A DNA stretch of 64,000 nucleotides from Alteromonadaceae bacterium XY-R5 (GTDB lineage Bacteria > Pseudomonadota > Gammaproteobacteria > Enterobacterales > Alteromonadaceae). The first letter of the stretch is position 1; each line of letters begins with the position of its first letter. The notes under the pieces were generated by a model. It did not search any database and was not told where the DNA came from. It worked only from the letters and a program-made list of their open reading frames with translations. This document shows positions 8,173-17,292 of the stretch, in pieces. The stretch covers positions 186,001-250,000 of the forward strand of contig LXWE01000001.1 in assembly GCA_001660395.1 (NCBI GenBank). The letters run 5' to 3'. Made by a program: the position numbers and the translations under genes.

Positions 8173-10284
8173 ATGACCGTAACGCCAGGGCCATTACTCA
8201 GGGAAGGCCGCCTTTACCAACACCTTTATGACAAATCTCCCTGCCCCACCTTACTATTGTGGGAGCATAGATTTGTCGATTGCAATCCGGCCTGTGCCAG
8301 CCTGTTTGGTCTTACGGATAAAAAAGATATTTTACTCTCTCACCCCTGGGAACTATCGCCTCCCACTCAGCCTTGTGGCGGTTGTTCCGAAGACCTGGCC
8401 AAAGCACAATTCGATCAACTCTCTACATTGCCATGTGCCACCTTCGAATGGATGCACCAAACCCTGGCCGGCGTTGCCCGCCCGGTAGAGGTCAAATTAT
8501 TCAAACTGCTGGACGATGAACCTCGGCTATTGGTGGCTGAATTAACGGATATTCGCCAACGCTATGAATTTTTGCGCCAGTTACAAATCAGCGGTCATGT
8601 GTATCAGCACACCAGCGATGGCGTCATGATCACCGATGCCAATAACCGCATTATTGACGTAAACCCCACCTTTACCCGGATTACCGGCTATAGTCGCCAG
8701 GATGCAGTGGGACAGCCCGCTGGCTTTATGAAATCGGGCTTACATAGTCGAACCTTCTACCAGTGCATGTGGAATGCGATCCTTAAGCAGGGCCACTGGC
8801 AGGGGGAAATTTGGGACAAAAGCAAAGAAGGAAAACTGTTACCTAAGCTGGTAAATATCAAGGCCATCCGCCAGCAGCACACCTGCGTGGATAATTTTGT
8901 TGCAGTATTCAGCGATGCCACCTCTAAATACAAGCACCGAAAAGAACTTGAATTCCTGGCCTATCATGACCCCCTCACCCACTTGGCTAACCGCACTATG
9001 CTGCTGCGAAAACTCACCCAGCTCACGCAAGACCGCCAAACCAAAGCAGTAGCGGAACCTTTTAGCCTGGCCTTTATCGATTTAGACAATTTCAAGCTGA
9101 TCAACGACACCAAAGGTCATATTGTAGGTGATCAGGTCATCAAGGCTGCGGTCGAAAAAATGCTTAAACATGTGCAAAAAACCGATTTTATCGGCCGTTT
9201 AAGTGGCGATGAATTTTTAATAATCTTCGACCAATCCCCGCAGCCCAATTACGTAGCGACCACCCTCGACAAGATACTGAATGAATTCAATCAACCCATT
9301 CAACTGGCTGCAGAAGATTACTATGCATCGCTGAGTATCGGTGTTAGCCGCTATCCCAAGGATGGATTGGAGCCCAATAGCCTGATTGCGGCCGCCGATA
9401 TGGCCATGTATCAGGCCAAAACTGCCGGCGGCAATCGTTGGCTATACTACGAGAATGCCCACGGTGAGCAATTTCGCCAACAAAAAGACATTGAAATTCA
9501 GCTTCCTGGGGCGATTAAAGAACAGCGCCTGCGGCCTTACTTTCAACCCATGGCTGACCTGCGCAGCGGCAGACTTTACGGATGCGAGATCCTGGCACGC
9601 TGGCAACAGGATGATGGCAGCTTTATTCCCCCCGCGGTGTTTATTCCCATCGCCGAGCGCAAAGGTCTGATGCCTGCGCTGTCCGCCAGTTTATTTAAAC
9701 AGGCCTGTGAATGGATTGGTCAGTCCCAGGTCGACGATAACTTCCAACTCTCCTTTAATGTGTCTGCCAAAGAATTACACTCTGCCGATTTTGGCCAGCA
9801 TATTCTTACCAGCTTAGCGGCAAATGGGATTGCACCACATCGTCTGACCCTGGAAATTACAGAATCCTGTTTAATCGAACACTTTGAGCAGTCTATGTTC
9901 GCTCTGGAAACGTTACGTCAGCAGGGCATAACCCTGGCCATTGACGACTTTGGCACTGGCTTTTCCTCGTTTAACTATCTGAAAAAACTGGCGCCGGATT
10001 GCATTAAAATCGACAAATCCTTCATTGATGATTTAGACAGCGGCAATCGGGTAAATCGGTTGATCGTCAAATCGCTGATTGATTTGGCCCATGACATTGG
10101 TTTAAGGGTGGTGGCAGAAGGTGTTGAACAGGCCGAACAGCTCAATATGCTGCACACGCTGGAATGCGATATCGTGCAGGGGTTTTATCTGTCTCGCCCA
10201 CTCAATGCGTCTGATTTTCGCCAGTTAATGCAACACCCGGAACCGCCCGGTAAACCTAGGCCAAATAAACCGATGCTGCAATAG
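8173..10284 (+). CDS. PAS-PAS-GGDEF-EAL cyclic-di-GMP signalling protein
   Basis: 703 residues, no membrane segment. An N-terminal PAS-like segment (about 14-115) and a canonical PAS (about 135-245, GVMITDANNRIIDVN) precede GGDEF (about 255-425) and EAL (about 440-695) domains. The GGDEF signature reads SGDEF and the product-inhibition RxxD site is absent (QKTD). The EAL motif reads EIL, but the other catalytic elements are intact: FNVSAKEL, LEITES, IDDFGTG, KIDKSF and VAEGVE. Phosphodiesterase activity is therefore likely and cyclase activity doubtful. The start has GAGGGAG upstream. Confidence 0.9.
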   Translation: MTVTPGPLLREGRLYQHLYDKSPCPTLLLWEHRFVDCNPACASLFGLTDKKDILLSHPWELSPPTQPCGGCSEDLAKAQFDQLSTLPCATFEWMHQTLAGVARPVEVKLFKLLDDEPRLLVAELTDIRQRYEFLRQLQISGHVYQHTSDGVMITDANNRIIDVNPTFTRITGYSRQDAVGQPAGFMKSGLHSRTFYQCMWNAILKQGHWQGEIWDKSKEGKLLPKLVNIKAIRQQHTCVDNFVAVFSDATSKYKHRKELEFLAYHDPLTHLANRTMLLRKLTQLTQDRQTKAVAEPFSLAFIDLDNFKLINDTKGHIVGDQVIKAAVEKMLKHVQKTDFIGRLSGDEFLIIFDQSPQPNYVATTLDKILNEFNQPIQLAAEDYYASLSIGVSRYPKDGLEPNSLIAAADMAMYQAKTAGGNRWLYYENAHGEQFRQQKDIEIQLPGAIKEQRLRPYFQPMADLRSGRLYGCEILARWQQDDGSFIPPAVFIPIAERKGLMPALSASLFKQACEWIGQSQVDDNFQLSFNVSAKELHSADFGQHILTSLAANGIAPHRLTLEITESCLIEHFEQSMFALETLRQQGITLAIDDFGTGFSSFNYLKKLAPDCIKIDKSFIDDLDSGNRVNRLIVKSLIDLAHDIGLRVVAEGVEQAEQLNMLHTLECDIVQGFYLSRPLNASDFRQLMQHPEPPGKPRPNKPMLQ

Positions 10285-10290
10285 CTGGTG

Positions 10291-10983
10291 TTAATCGGCA
10301 TCAATTACAAAGGCTTCCCCTGCGCACTGATGCAGACTCGGCTTATCTATCGGCTGTGCAATTAATGTCTGCGGCAAATTCGGTGCTAACAGAGGCGTGA
10401 ATTGCGTTACATCCTGTTGTGACTCATCCAGCCAGTGAGAAATAAGCGCTGGCTGTTTGGGTAAGATTAATGGCATAGCTTTAGTATGCACATCTGCCAG
10501 TTTGGGATGAGGGGGCAAGGTGATCACTGAGCATGACATCAGCGTATTGCCCGAGGCGGGATGATGCCACTCACGGTAGAGGCCCCCTAAAAGCATTGCA
10601 CCATCTTCGGCGTATAAATCGTGATAGTGCAGCGGCTTTTTGCCCGCAAATTCGGTTTCACCAAAGCCTGACACCGGGATCACGCAACGGGACTGTCTAA
10701 ACGCCTTGTACCCTGCACTGCCTGGCACATTGAGCTTGTCATAGCGAGTATTAAAGGAGGTATAGCGCGAGGGGCTAAAGCCACTGGCAGTGGGTTCCAG
10801 CAGCAACCACCAAATGGCATTGTCCATGCGTCTGATGCCATGATGCTGACGCACCAGACTGACCTGATCCGTAGCGCGAATAAAGCGCTTGTATATCGGC
10901 GCTCCGTGCCACAGGCTAATTTCCAGTTGTTCACATAAGGCGCCCAGAGCCGGGCTGTCGGTTACATTTAATCTGCCACACAT
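10291..10983 (-). CDS. SRAP-family (YedK/HMCES-like) abasic-site processing protein
   Basis: 230 residues beginning MCGR, which places the nucleophilic Cys2 at the mature N-terminus. The other residues of the YedK/HMCES active site are recognisable: Asn in FNTRYDKL, Glu in SGFGETEF and His in VHTKAMPL. The family forms a thiazolidine crosslink with abasic sites in single-stranded DNA. The usual NxAPT segment is replaced by FIRATD, a divergence from typical members. It converges on the GGDEF-EAL gene with 6 bp between stops. No LexA box was identified upstream. Confidence 0.85.
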   Translation of the reverse strand: MCGRLNVTDSPALGALCEQLEISLWHGAPIYKRFIRATDQVSLVRQHHGIRRMDNAIWWLLLEPTASGFSPSRYTSFNTRYDKLNVPGSAGYKAFRQSRCVIPVSGFGETEFAGKKPLHYHDLYAEDGAMLLGGLYREWHHPASGNTLMSCSVITLPPHPKLADVHTKAMPLILPKQPALISHWLDESQQDVTQFTPLLAPNLPQTLIAQPIDKPSLHQCAGEAFVIDAD

Positions 10984-11049
10984 GGCGCTATCATCCGATG
11001 ACCTGGAGAATCACCTTACCATAGCGCCTTTTGTGTATTTTATCAGCCG

Positions 11050-12597
11050 TTAATGTCCCGCAGCCCCGGCTCTGTTGCCTTTGCGCATAAAGAGTAACAA
11101 GGGTAATGAGCAAATGTAGATTGCTCCAAGCCCCAAAAACAAATCGTTAAATGACAGCACCTGCGCTTGCACCAACACCCGGTTATAAATACCAGATACG
11201 GCCTGCGCCAGCGGATCAGACACGATCCCCGCAAACTGCTTCTGATCCTGAATCAGCTGCATCTCTACCACTTCTCGACCTTCGTTAACGGAGCTGATTA
11301 GCTGGTTCCAGTGATAATCTAAACGGTAATCACGAATGGTATCCATCACTGCCAGGCCCACTGCTCCCCCCAAATTTCGCATTACGTTGTACAAACCTGA
11401 CGCATTGCTAATATCCTTCGGCGCCAGGGTGCCCATAGCAATATTGGTCGCGGTGATAATGCACAGCAGCATGCCTGCACCGCGGACTAGCTGTGGTAGC
11501 AAAAACTGCATAAAGTCAGATTCACTGGTGAGGTTGGCATTTAGAAGCGCCCCACAGCCCACCAGCAGCAAGCCAATCCCCAGCATCAATCGGTTATCCA
11601 CTTTGCCCGAAAGCCGTCCAATAATGGGGGCGCTGAAGAACATAGTGGCCCCGGTGACAAACATGGTTTCACCGATTTGCAGACTATTGAACTGACGAAC
11701 TGTTCCCAAATACAGGGGCACCAGATACACCAGGCCGTATAAGGCAATTCCGATAATAAAGCCAAGGAAAGTACCAATCAGGAAATTCAGGTTCTTAAAG
11801 ATGCGTATATCCACAATCGGCATCTCGACCCGCAGCGCACGCCGGAAAAACAATGCAGCACTGGCGAAACAGAGTACGCTCAGACTCAGAATTTCATGAC
11901 TATCGAACCAGTCATCGCCTGGCCCTTCTTCAAGGATAAATTCCAGCGGCCCCAAAAACAGTGCCAGAAACATCAGTCCAAGAAAATCGATTTTCTTGAA
12001 CAATGAAAAATCCGGTTTATCGATACGCAGGTTAAACCACACCCCCAGCGCAGCCAGTGTGCCGGGTAACACGTTCATCAAAAATAACCAGTGCCAGCTG
12101 GCATTCTGAGTAATGTAACCACCCAAAGTTGGGCCAATTGAGGGCGCCAGTGTTGCGACCATACCTATGAGGGCCTGAACGCCGCCCATGGCTCGTTGTG
12201 GGAACAACTTAAAGCTCATGGCGTACGCAATGGGGATCATGGCACCGCCGACAAAGCCCTGAATTGCACGCAAAACAATCAGCTGTTCAATGGTTTGTGC
12301 CATTGCACAACCAATACTGGCCAGGGTAAAGGCCACACAGGAAATCACAAAGGTTAAGTGCGTAGATAACCAGCGTGTCAGCATCCCGGATAGGGGGATC
12401 ATGATCACTTCTGCAATCAAATATGCAGTTTGAACCCAGGAAATTTCATCTGGAGTGGCAGAAACACCTGCCTGAATTTCATTTAACGAACTGGCGACAA
12501 TCTGGATATCCAGAATCGCCATAAACATGCCAATAATTGCCGCCAGAAACCCAAGTTTCTGACGAGCATTTGGCATTTCCTGCGGCAATTGCGTCAT
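11050..12597 (-). CDS. DHA2-family MFS drug efflux permease (EmrB/QacA-like)
   Basis: 515 residues with about 14 hydrophobic segments, as in the 14-helix DHA2 drug/H+ antiporters. Motif C-like GPTLGGYI (after APSI) and the N-terminal D-x-Q-I-V-A segment (ILDIQIVASSLNEI) match EmrB. The inner-membrane permease should couple with the adaptor encoded just upstream (12-bp gap) and an outer-membrane TolC-type channel not present here. The operon is probably repressed by the divergent TetR at 13837. Confidence 0.9.
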   Translation of the reverse strand: MTQLPQEMPNARQKLGFLAAIIGMFMAILDIQIVASSLNEIQAGVSATPDEISWVQTAYLIAEVIMIPLSGMLTRWLSTHLTFVISCVAFTLASIGCAMAQTIEQLIVLRAIQGFVGGAMIPIAYAMSFKLFPQRAMGGVQALIGMVATLAPSIGPTLGGYITQNASWHWLFLMNVLPGTLAALGVWFNLRIDKPDFSLFKKIDFLGLMFLALFLGPLEFILEEGPGDDWFDSHEILSLSVLCFASAALFFRRALRVEMPIVDIRIFKNLNFLIGTFLGFIIGIALYGLVYLVPLYLGTVRQFNSLQIGETMFVTGATMFFSAPIIGRLSGKVDNRLMLGIGLLLVGCGALLNANLTSESDFMQFLLPQLVRGAGMLLCIITATNIAMGTLAPKDISNASGLYNVMRNLGGAVGLAVMDTIRDYRLDYHWNQLISSVNEGREVVEMQLIQDQKQFAGIVSDPLAQAVSGIYNRVLVQAQVLSFNDLFLGLGAIYICSLPLLLFMRKGNRAGAAGH

Positions 12598-12609
12598 AAC
12601 AGAACCGTC

Positions 12610-13704
12610 TTAGTTTGCGGCTAAATCAGCGTTATCACCACGCTTGGTATTCTGTAAATAAGCCTGTTGAGTTTTAAATTCACGGGTGTCCACTTGCGGG
12701 ATCACTGACAGGCCAGGACGCAACAATGGCAGAGCATTGGCAGGGCCGGTCACACGAATACGCACAGGCACACGCTGCACAATTTTATTAAAGTTACCCG
12801 TGGCATTATCTTTGGGTAACAGGCTGAATTCATTCCCCGTGGCAGGGGCAATTGACTCCACCACACCTTCAAAGGCAATAGCCTCTTCAGCATCAACTCG
12901 AATCGCAACTGGCTGACCAATGCTCATATGGCCAATTTGTGTTTCTTTAAAGTTAGCCACCACATATACATCAGGTAACGGTACCAGATGCAGTAATGTC
13001 AGTGTTGGTTGCACTAAACCACCATCACGGGCACTCAAACTACCGATCACACCATCTTTCGGTGCCAAAATGCGGGTTTTATCCAATTGGTGCTGAGCAT
13101 ACTGCACGCTGGCAAGGGCAGATTCTACCTGGGCATCTGCACTTTGTTGCTGTGCTTCAAGCACTGCCAACGTTTGCACCGCTGCAGCTTTGCTCGCCTG
13201 CGCCTGCGCCAGTTGAGCCTTAGCAATTTTTACATCGGCCTGGGTGTTTTGCAGTTGTTGCTTTGAATCAAACGACTGCCGTTGCAGCACTTTAAAACGT
13301 TCTAAGTTCAGTTTCGTTTTTGTCAGGGTCGCTTCGGCAGCATCGATACTCGCCGTCGCTTCATCCAGCTTTTTATGCTGCAGTAAAATTTGCTCACCTG
13401 CGTCTACACGAGCGGCTTTGGCGACGGCAAGCTGGGCTTTCGCTTCAGCCAACTTCGCTAAATAGTCTTCCGCATCCAACTCAACCAACACCTGACCTTT
13501 ACTCACGTGCTGGTTTTCTTCGACCCAAACCTTGTCAATTCGACCCGATAATTCAGCACGAATTGCAACCGAGTCGGCTTTCACATAAGCATTGTCGGTT
13601 TCCTCAATAAAACGCCCCAGCTGATACCAGTGGTAACCTTTTTGCGCGCCTAATCCGGCCAGGCCCAGGAAAATTAAACTCATTACGATTTTTTTGGCTG
13701 ACAT
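12610..13704 (-). CDS. HlyD/EmrA-family membrane fusion protein
   Basis: 364 residues from the ATG at 13704; an upstream in-frame ATG at 13773 would add 23 residues across the operator, so the shorter form is preferred. One N-terminal membrane helix (residues about 5-25) is followed by a lipoyl-like half (TDNAYVKADSVAIRAELSG), a long Ala/Gln-rich coiled coil (about 85-200), the second lipoyl half (GVIGSLSARDGGLV) and a beta-barrel region. It is the periplasmic adaptor of the EmrAB-type efflux pump with the permease at 11050. Confidence 0.9.
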   Translation of the reverse strand: MSAKKIVMSLIFLGLAGLGAQKGYHWYQLGRFIEETDNAYVKADSVAIRAELSGRIDKVWVEENQHVSKGQVLVELDAEDYLAKLAEAKAQLAVAKAARVDAGEQILLQHKKLDEATASIDAAEATLTKTKLNLERFKVLQRQSFDSKQQLQNTQADVKIAKAQLAQAQASKAAAVQTLAVLEAQQQSADAQVESALASVQYAQHQLDKTRILAPKDGVIGSLSARDGGLVQPTLTLLHLVPLPDVYVVANFKETQIGHMSIGQPVAIRVDAEEAIAFEGVVESIAPATGNEFSLLPKDNATGNFNKIVQRVPVRIRVTGPANALPLLRPGLSVIPQVDTREFKTQQAYLQNTKRGDNADLAAN

Positions 13705-13736
13705 ACGCGTTTCCAGAATGAATGTGCTGACACAAT

Positions 13737-13754
13737 GTGTAATGAATATTACAC
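13737..13754. promoter_or_regulatory. Inverted repeat, candidate operator of the efflux operon
   Basis: GTGTAAT-GAAT-ATTACAC is a perfect 7-bp inverted repeat with a 4-bp centre. It sits 33 bp upstream of the adaptor start and 83 bp upstream of the divergent tetR-type gene, where a TetR repressor would block both promoters. Confidence 0.55.
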
Positions 13755-13836
13755 TACATATCAATAATCGCAACCTCGATCCTGTTTCTTATGCGTTATT
13801 TTGTTACTATCGGGTCAGTTTGATGGAAAGAAGCTT

Positions 13837-14481
13837 ATGACAGACACCCTTACCGCCGATTACACCCCCAGAGAGCGAGGCTTGCTGCGCCGACAAAAAT
13901 TTATTGATGCAGCAACGACCGTTTTCATGCAGTCAGGATATGAGGCGGCCAGTTTGCAGGACATTGTTGCTCAGGCAGGCGGTTCGCTGGCGACCCTTTA
14001 CCGCTTATTTGGTAATAAAGAAGGCTTGTTTAAAGCTGTAATCGAGCAAAAATGCAGTGATATCCAGGACAGATTGTCAGCCCCTACCCTGACCAGCAAA
14101 GATCCTGAATACGTACTTAAACAAATGGGTATGCATTTCCTTGAACTGATGATCTCCCCTGAAGCAGGTGCTGTGCATCGTCTGCTTATTGCTGAGTCAG
14201 GCCGTTATAGCAAGCTACGCGAATTCTTTCTGACCATGGCACCAGAGCGCAGTATTATGACAGTAACTGACTACCTCAAGTCTCTCGTTAATAATGGCTA
14301 TCTCACATTAGCACCAGAGGATTGCAAACTTGCTGCCATGCAGTTTATCGGTATGTTTAAGAGTGATTACCACATGCGCAATGTATTTGGTGAAAAGATA
14401 AACCTAAGCAAAGAAGACAAAGAACGTTTTGTCAGTCACGCAGTGAAACTCTTTTTACACGGCTGTAGCCCCTGTAAATAA
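13837..14481 (+). CDS. TetR-family repressor of the adjacent efflux operon
   Basis: 214 residues from the ATG at 13837 with GGAAAG upstream; an in-frame start at 13801 is possible. The helix-turn-helix is clear (YEAASLQDIVAQAGGSLATL, near residues 35-54), with the following YRLFGNKEGLF segment typical of the family. The C-terminal part resembles the AefR-like ligand domain. Being divergent from the EmrAB-like operon, with a shared palindrome between, it is most likely its drug-responsive repressor. Confidence 0.88.
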   Translation: MTDTLTADYTPRERGLLRRQKFIDAATTVFMQSGYEAASLQDIVAQAGGSLATLYRLFGNKEGLFKAVIEQKCSDIQDRLSAPTLTSKDPEYVLKQMGMHFLELMISPEAGAVHRLLIAESGRYSKLREFFLTMAPERSIMTVTDYLKSLVNNGYLTLAPEDCKLAAMQFIGMFKSDYHMRNVFGEKINLSKEDKERFVSHAVKLFLHGCSPCK

Positions 14482-14613
14482 ACAGCTTCCTGACACACTC
14501 CTTTACCATTTCCCAGTTGCGCCTTGGCGGATTCACGCTAAGGTGTTGGCATGGGGCATTGTATCCAACCAGCCCCACTGAACTCAGAACAAAAACAGAT
14601 AAAAGGAATCCGT

Positions 14614-17187
14614 ATGAAACACCTATTCGGATGGGTCGCAGGGACACTGGCACTGACCAGTCTACACCTTCAAGCCAAAGACGTAGATTATCGTCTGCCA
14701 GGCTATGTTAAACCCAGCTTTCAACAAATCCACTTAACCATCGATCCAGATAAACCTGATTATACAGGTACGACTCTGATTGATATCGATATCACCAAAT
14801 CCACTGACAAAGTCGGGTTTTATCAGCTTGGTCTGAGTATCGATAAAGCAGAGCTGTTAACCCCTAGCGGCAGCATTCCGCTGAACATCAGTGAAGGGAC
14901 ATACGACATTAACTGGGGAACCGCTGCCAGTGACCTAAAACCTGATCATTATCAGCTGGCCATCAGCTTCCACGGTAAGGTAAACACCTCCTCCGACGGT
15001 ATGTATCTGTCCAACTTTGAAGGTCGTAATTATCTGTTCACGCAGTTCGAAGACATGCATGCCCGTCGTGCTTTCCCTAGCTTCGATGAACCAGGCTTTA
15101 AAATTCCGTATCAGCTGACCATTACTGCACCAGAAGGCCAGACGGTTGCGTCAAACACGCCCGTTGAGTCGTCTTCAGTCGCAGATGGCCAACAAACCGT
15201 GGCCTTTATGAAAACCAAACCGATGCCAACGTATCTGGTTGCATACACGGTGGGGCCATTAGACAGCGCAGACATCACAGGTTTGTCGGTGCCCGGAAAA
15301 ATCTATGTACCAAAAGGCTACGCAGATAAAACCAAATTCGTGGTGGCCAACACCCCGCAAATCCTAAAAGCGCTGGAAAGTTTCTTCGGTATAGATTATC
15401 CCTATCGCAAACTGGATTTCGTTGCCGTGCCAAACTTTACGCATGGTGCAATGGAAAATGCCGGATTAGTCACATTCCGCAGCAGCCTGTTACTGCTTGA
15501 AGATGAGCCAGATTTAGCTGAACGCGGCGGCCCGCTTAATGTTGTTGCTCACGAGCTTGCACATATGTGGTATGGCGACCTGGTCACTATGGCCTGGTGG
15601 GACGATTTATGGCTGAACGAAGCCTTTGCCTCCTGGATGGCCAGCCATGTAATGATGCAGCTGTATCCTGAGCTGAACTACAAAGAACGTATCATTCAGG
15701 AAGGTGCCTTTGGCGCCGATGCCAGTCCCACCACTAAGCCGGTGAAAAAGGTGGTACGCAGCCAGTCAGACGTAATGGATGGACTCGGCCTGAACTACAG
15801 TAAGGGCGAGTCGATTTTGCAGATGATTGAATCGCTGATGGGCACCGAAAAATTCCGCCAGGGCATTCAGGCGTACATGAAGAAGCATGCATGGCGCAAT
15901 ACTCAGGCCGATGATTTGTGGCAGGCGTTAGATAACGTGGCTGATTTTAACCTTAGCAAAATGATGAAGGCCTACCTGGAACAGCCTGGCTACCCGCTGG
16001 TAAGTTTTGGCGAAAATGGCAGTGTCACGCAAAGCCGCTTCCACCTGGCCGGAGCCGATGTAAAAGCACAGACCTGGGCGGTACCATTGAACCTGAGCTA
16101 TAAAAAGCAGGGCAAAATTAGCCGTAAGCTGGTGTTTATCGATCAGCAGCAAACCACGATACCTGAAATTGCTGAAGCTGACTGGGTATTTCCTAATGAC
16201 AACGCCACAGGTTACTTCCGCTGGCAGTTACCAGCTCGCCAGATGCAAAACTTGTTAAAGGACATTAACGCCCTTAATGCCCGTGAGAAGAAAAACCTGC
16301 TGTACAACATCAATGCCCTACTGACCGCAGGTAAAGTCTCGATTGCTGATGTAATGTCGGCACTGAATACTCTGGCGGTGGATCAGGATCAAACGGTAGT
16401 ACGCGCAGCTGTGGCGACCCTGAATGATTTTCTGTATCTGGTAAATGACGACAATAAAGCGGCATTTGCAAAACTCATTAATGCCCGCTTTGCGCCAACG
16501 CTAGATGCCTTAACGCTGAGCGAAGGTAAAGACGAAGACGAGAAGCAAATCCGTCTACGCCAGGCACTATATTCACTGTTAGGCTTACATGGCGAAAATG
16601 CGGTATTACAAGCCAAAAGTGAGGCACTGGCAGAGCAGTATTTAGCCGATACCACCAGCGTCCCTTCAGGCCTGGCCAGAACTGCCATCGCAATCTCAAC
16701 TATCCATGGTGACAGCGCTTGGTTTGACAAGCTGCTGACAGCATACCGTCAGAGTGACATTCCGAATGTGAAAAACACGCTCCTGTTTTCCATGAGCTTT
16801 GAAAGTGATGCTATGGTTGGCAAGATGCTGGATTTAGCCTTAACGGATGACGTGACGCCTGCCAACACGATATATATGGTAATGGTAGCCGCTCATGCAC
16901 AGGACAAACAAAATCTGCTTTACCAGTGGCTGGGTGCCAATATGGATAAACTGGCCGCTAAAATGCCAGCATATCATATTGCCCGTATGCCAGAGTTTGT
17001 ATCAAACACCTGTGATCAGGACAACCTGGATAAAGCAGATGCTTTCTATGCACCTTTAAAAGAGAAATATGAAGGTATGGCCCGCAGCCTGGAAGTGATG
17101 CAGGACGAATCCAAACAGTGTATTTCTCTGAAAAACACTTATCAGGATAAGTTTGATAAGTACCTGAGCACAGCCTTACCTATGTAA
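14614..17187 (+). CDS. Secreted M1-family zinc aminopeptidase
   Basis: 857 residues from the ATG at 14614 (AAAAGGAA upstream; an ATG at 14551 lies in frame but would bury the signal peptide). A signal peptide covers residues 1-21 or so (LTSLHLQAKD). The M1 exopeptidase motif GAMENAG precedes the zinc site HELAHMW (about residue 313) with the third ligand in NEAFASW. The C-terminal 350 residues form an ERAP1-like helical domain. It should trim N-terminal residues from peptides in the periplasm. It ends with a good terminator. Confidence 0.92.
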   Translation: MKHLFGWVAGTLALTSLHLQAKDVDYRLPGYVKPSFQQIHLTIDPDKPDYTGTTLIDIDITKSTDKVGFYQLGLSIDKAELLTPSGSIPLNISEGTYDINWGTAASDLKPDHYQLAISFHGKVNTSSDGMYLSNFEGRNYLFTQFEDMHARRAFPSFDEPGFKIPYQLTITAPEGQTVASNTPVESSSVADGQQTVAFMKTKPMPTYLVAYTVGPLDSADITGLSVPGKIYVPKGYADKTKFVVANTPQILKALESFFGIDYPYRKLDFVAVPNFTHGAMENAGLVTFRSSLLLLEDEPDLAERGGPLNVVAHELAHMWYGDLVTMAWWDDLWLNEAFASWMASHVMMQLYPELNYKERIIQEGAFGADASPTTKPVKKVVRSQSDVMDGLGLNYSKGESILQMIESLMGTEKFRQGIQAYMKKHAWRNTQADDLWQALDNVADFNLSKMMKAYLEQPGYPLVSFGENGSVTQSRFHLAGADVKAQTWAVPLNLSYKKQGKISRKLVFIDQQQTTIPEIAEADWVFPNDNATGYFRWQLPARQMQNLLKDINALNAREKKNLLYNINALLTAGKVSIADVMSALNTLAVDQDQTVVRAAVATLNDFLYLVNDDNKAAFAKLINARFAPTLDALTLSEGKDEDEKQIRLRQALYSLLGLHGENAVLQAKSEALAEQYLADTTSVPSGLARTAIAISTIHGDSAWFDKLLTAYRQSDIPNVKNTLLFSMSFESDAMVGKMLDLALTDDVTPANTIYMVMVAAHAQDKQNLLYQWLGANMDKLAAKMPAYHIARMPEFVSNTCDQDNLDKADAFYAPLKEKYEGMARSLEVMQDESKQCISLKNTYQDKFDKYLSTALPM

Positions 17188-17206
17188 TCAGCGACTAAGC
17201 AAGTCT

Positions 17207-17234
17207 CAAAAGCCGCCAGAAGGCGGCTTTTTTA
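17207..17234 (+). terminator. Rho-independent terminator of the aminopeptidase gene
   Basis: AGCCGCC-agaa-GGCGGCT followed by six T. It lies 23 bp after the aminopeptidase stop codon. Confidence 0.9.
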
Positions 17235-17292
17235 TTGCCTGACGACTGCGATTACTGCTAGCGTAGATGTAAATGGACCACTGAAGAACACA

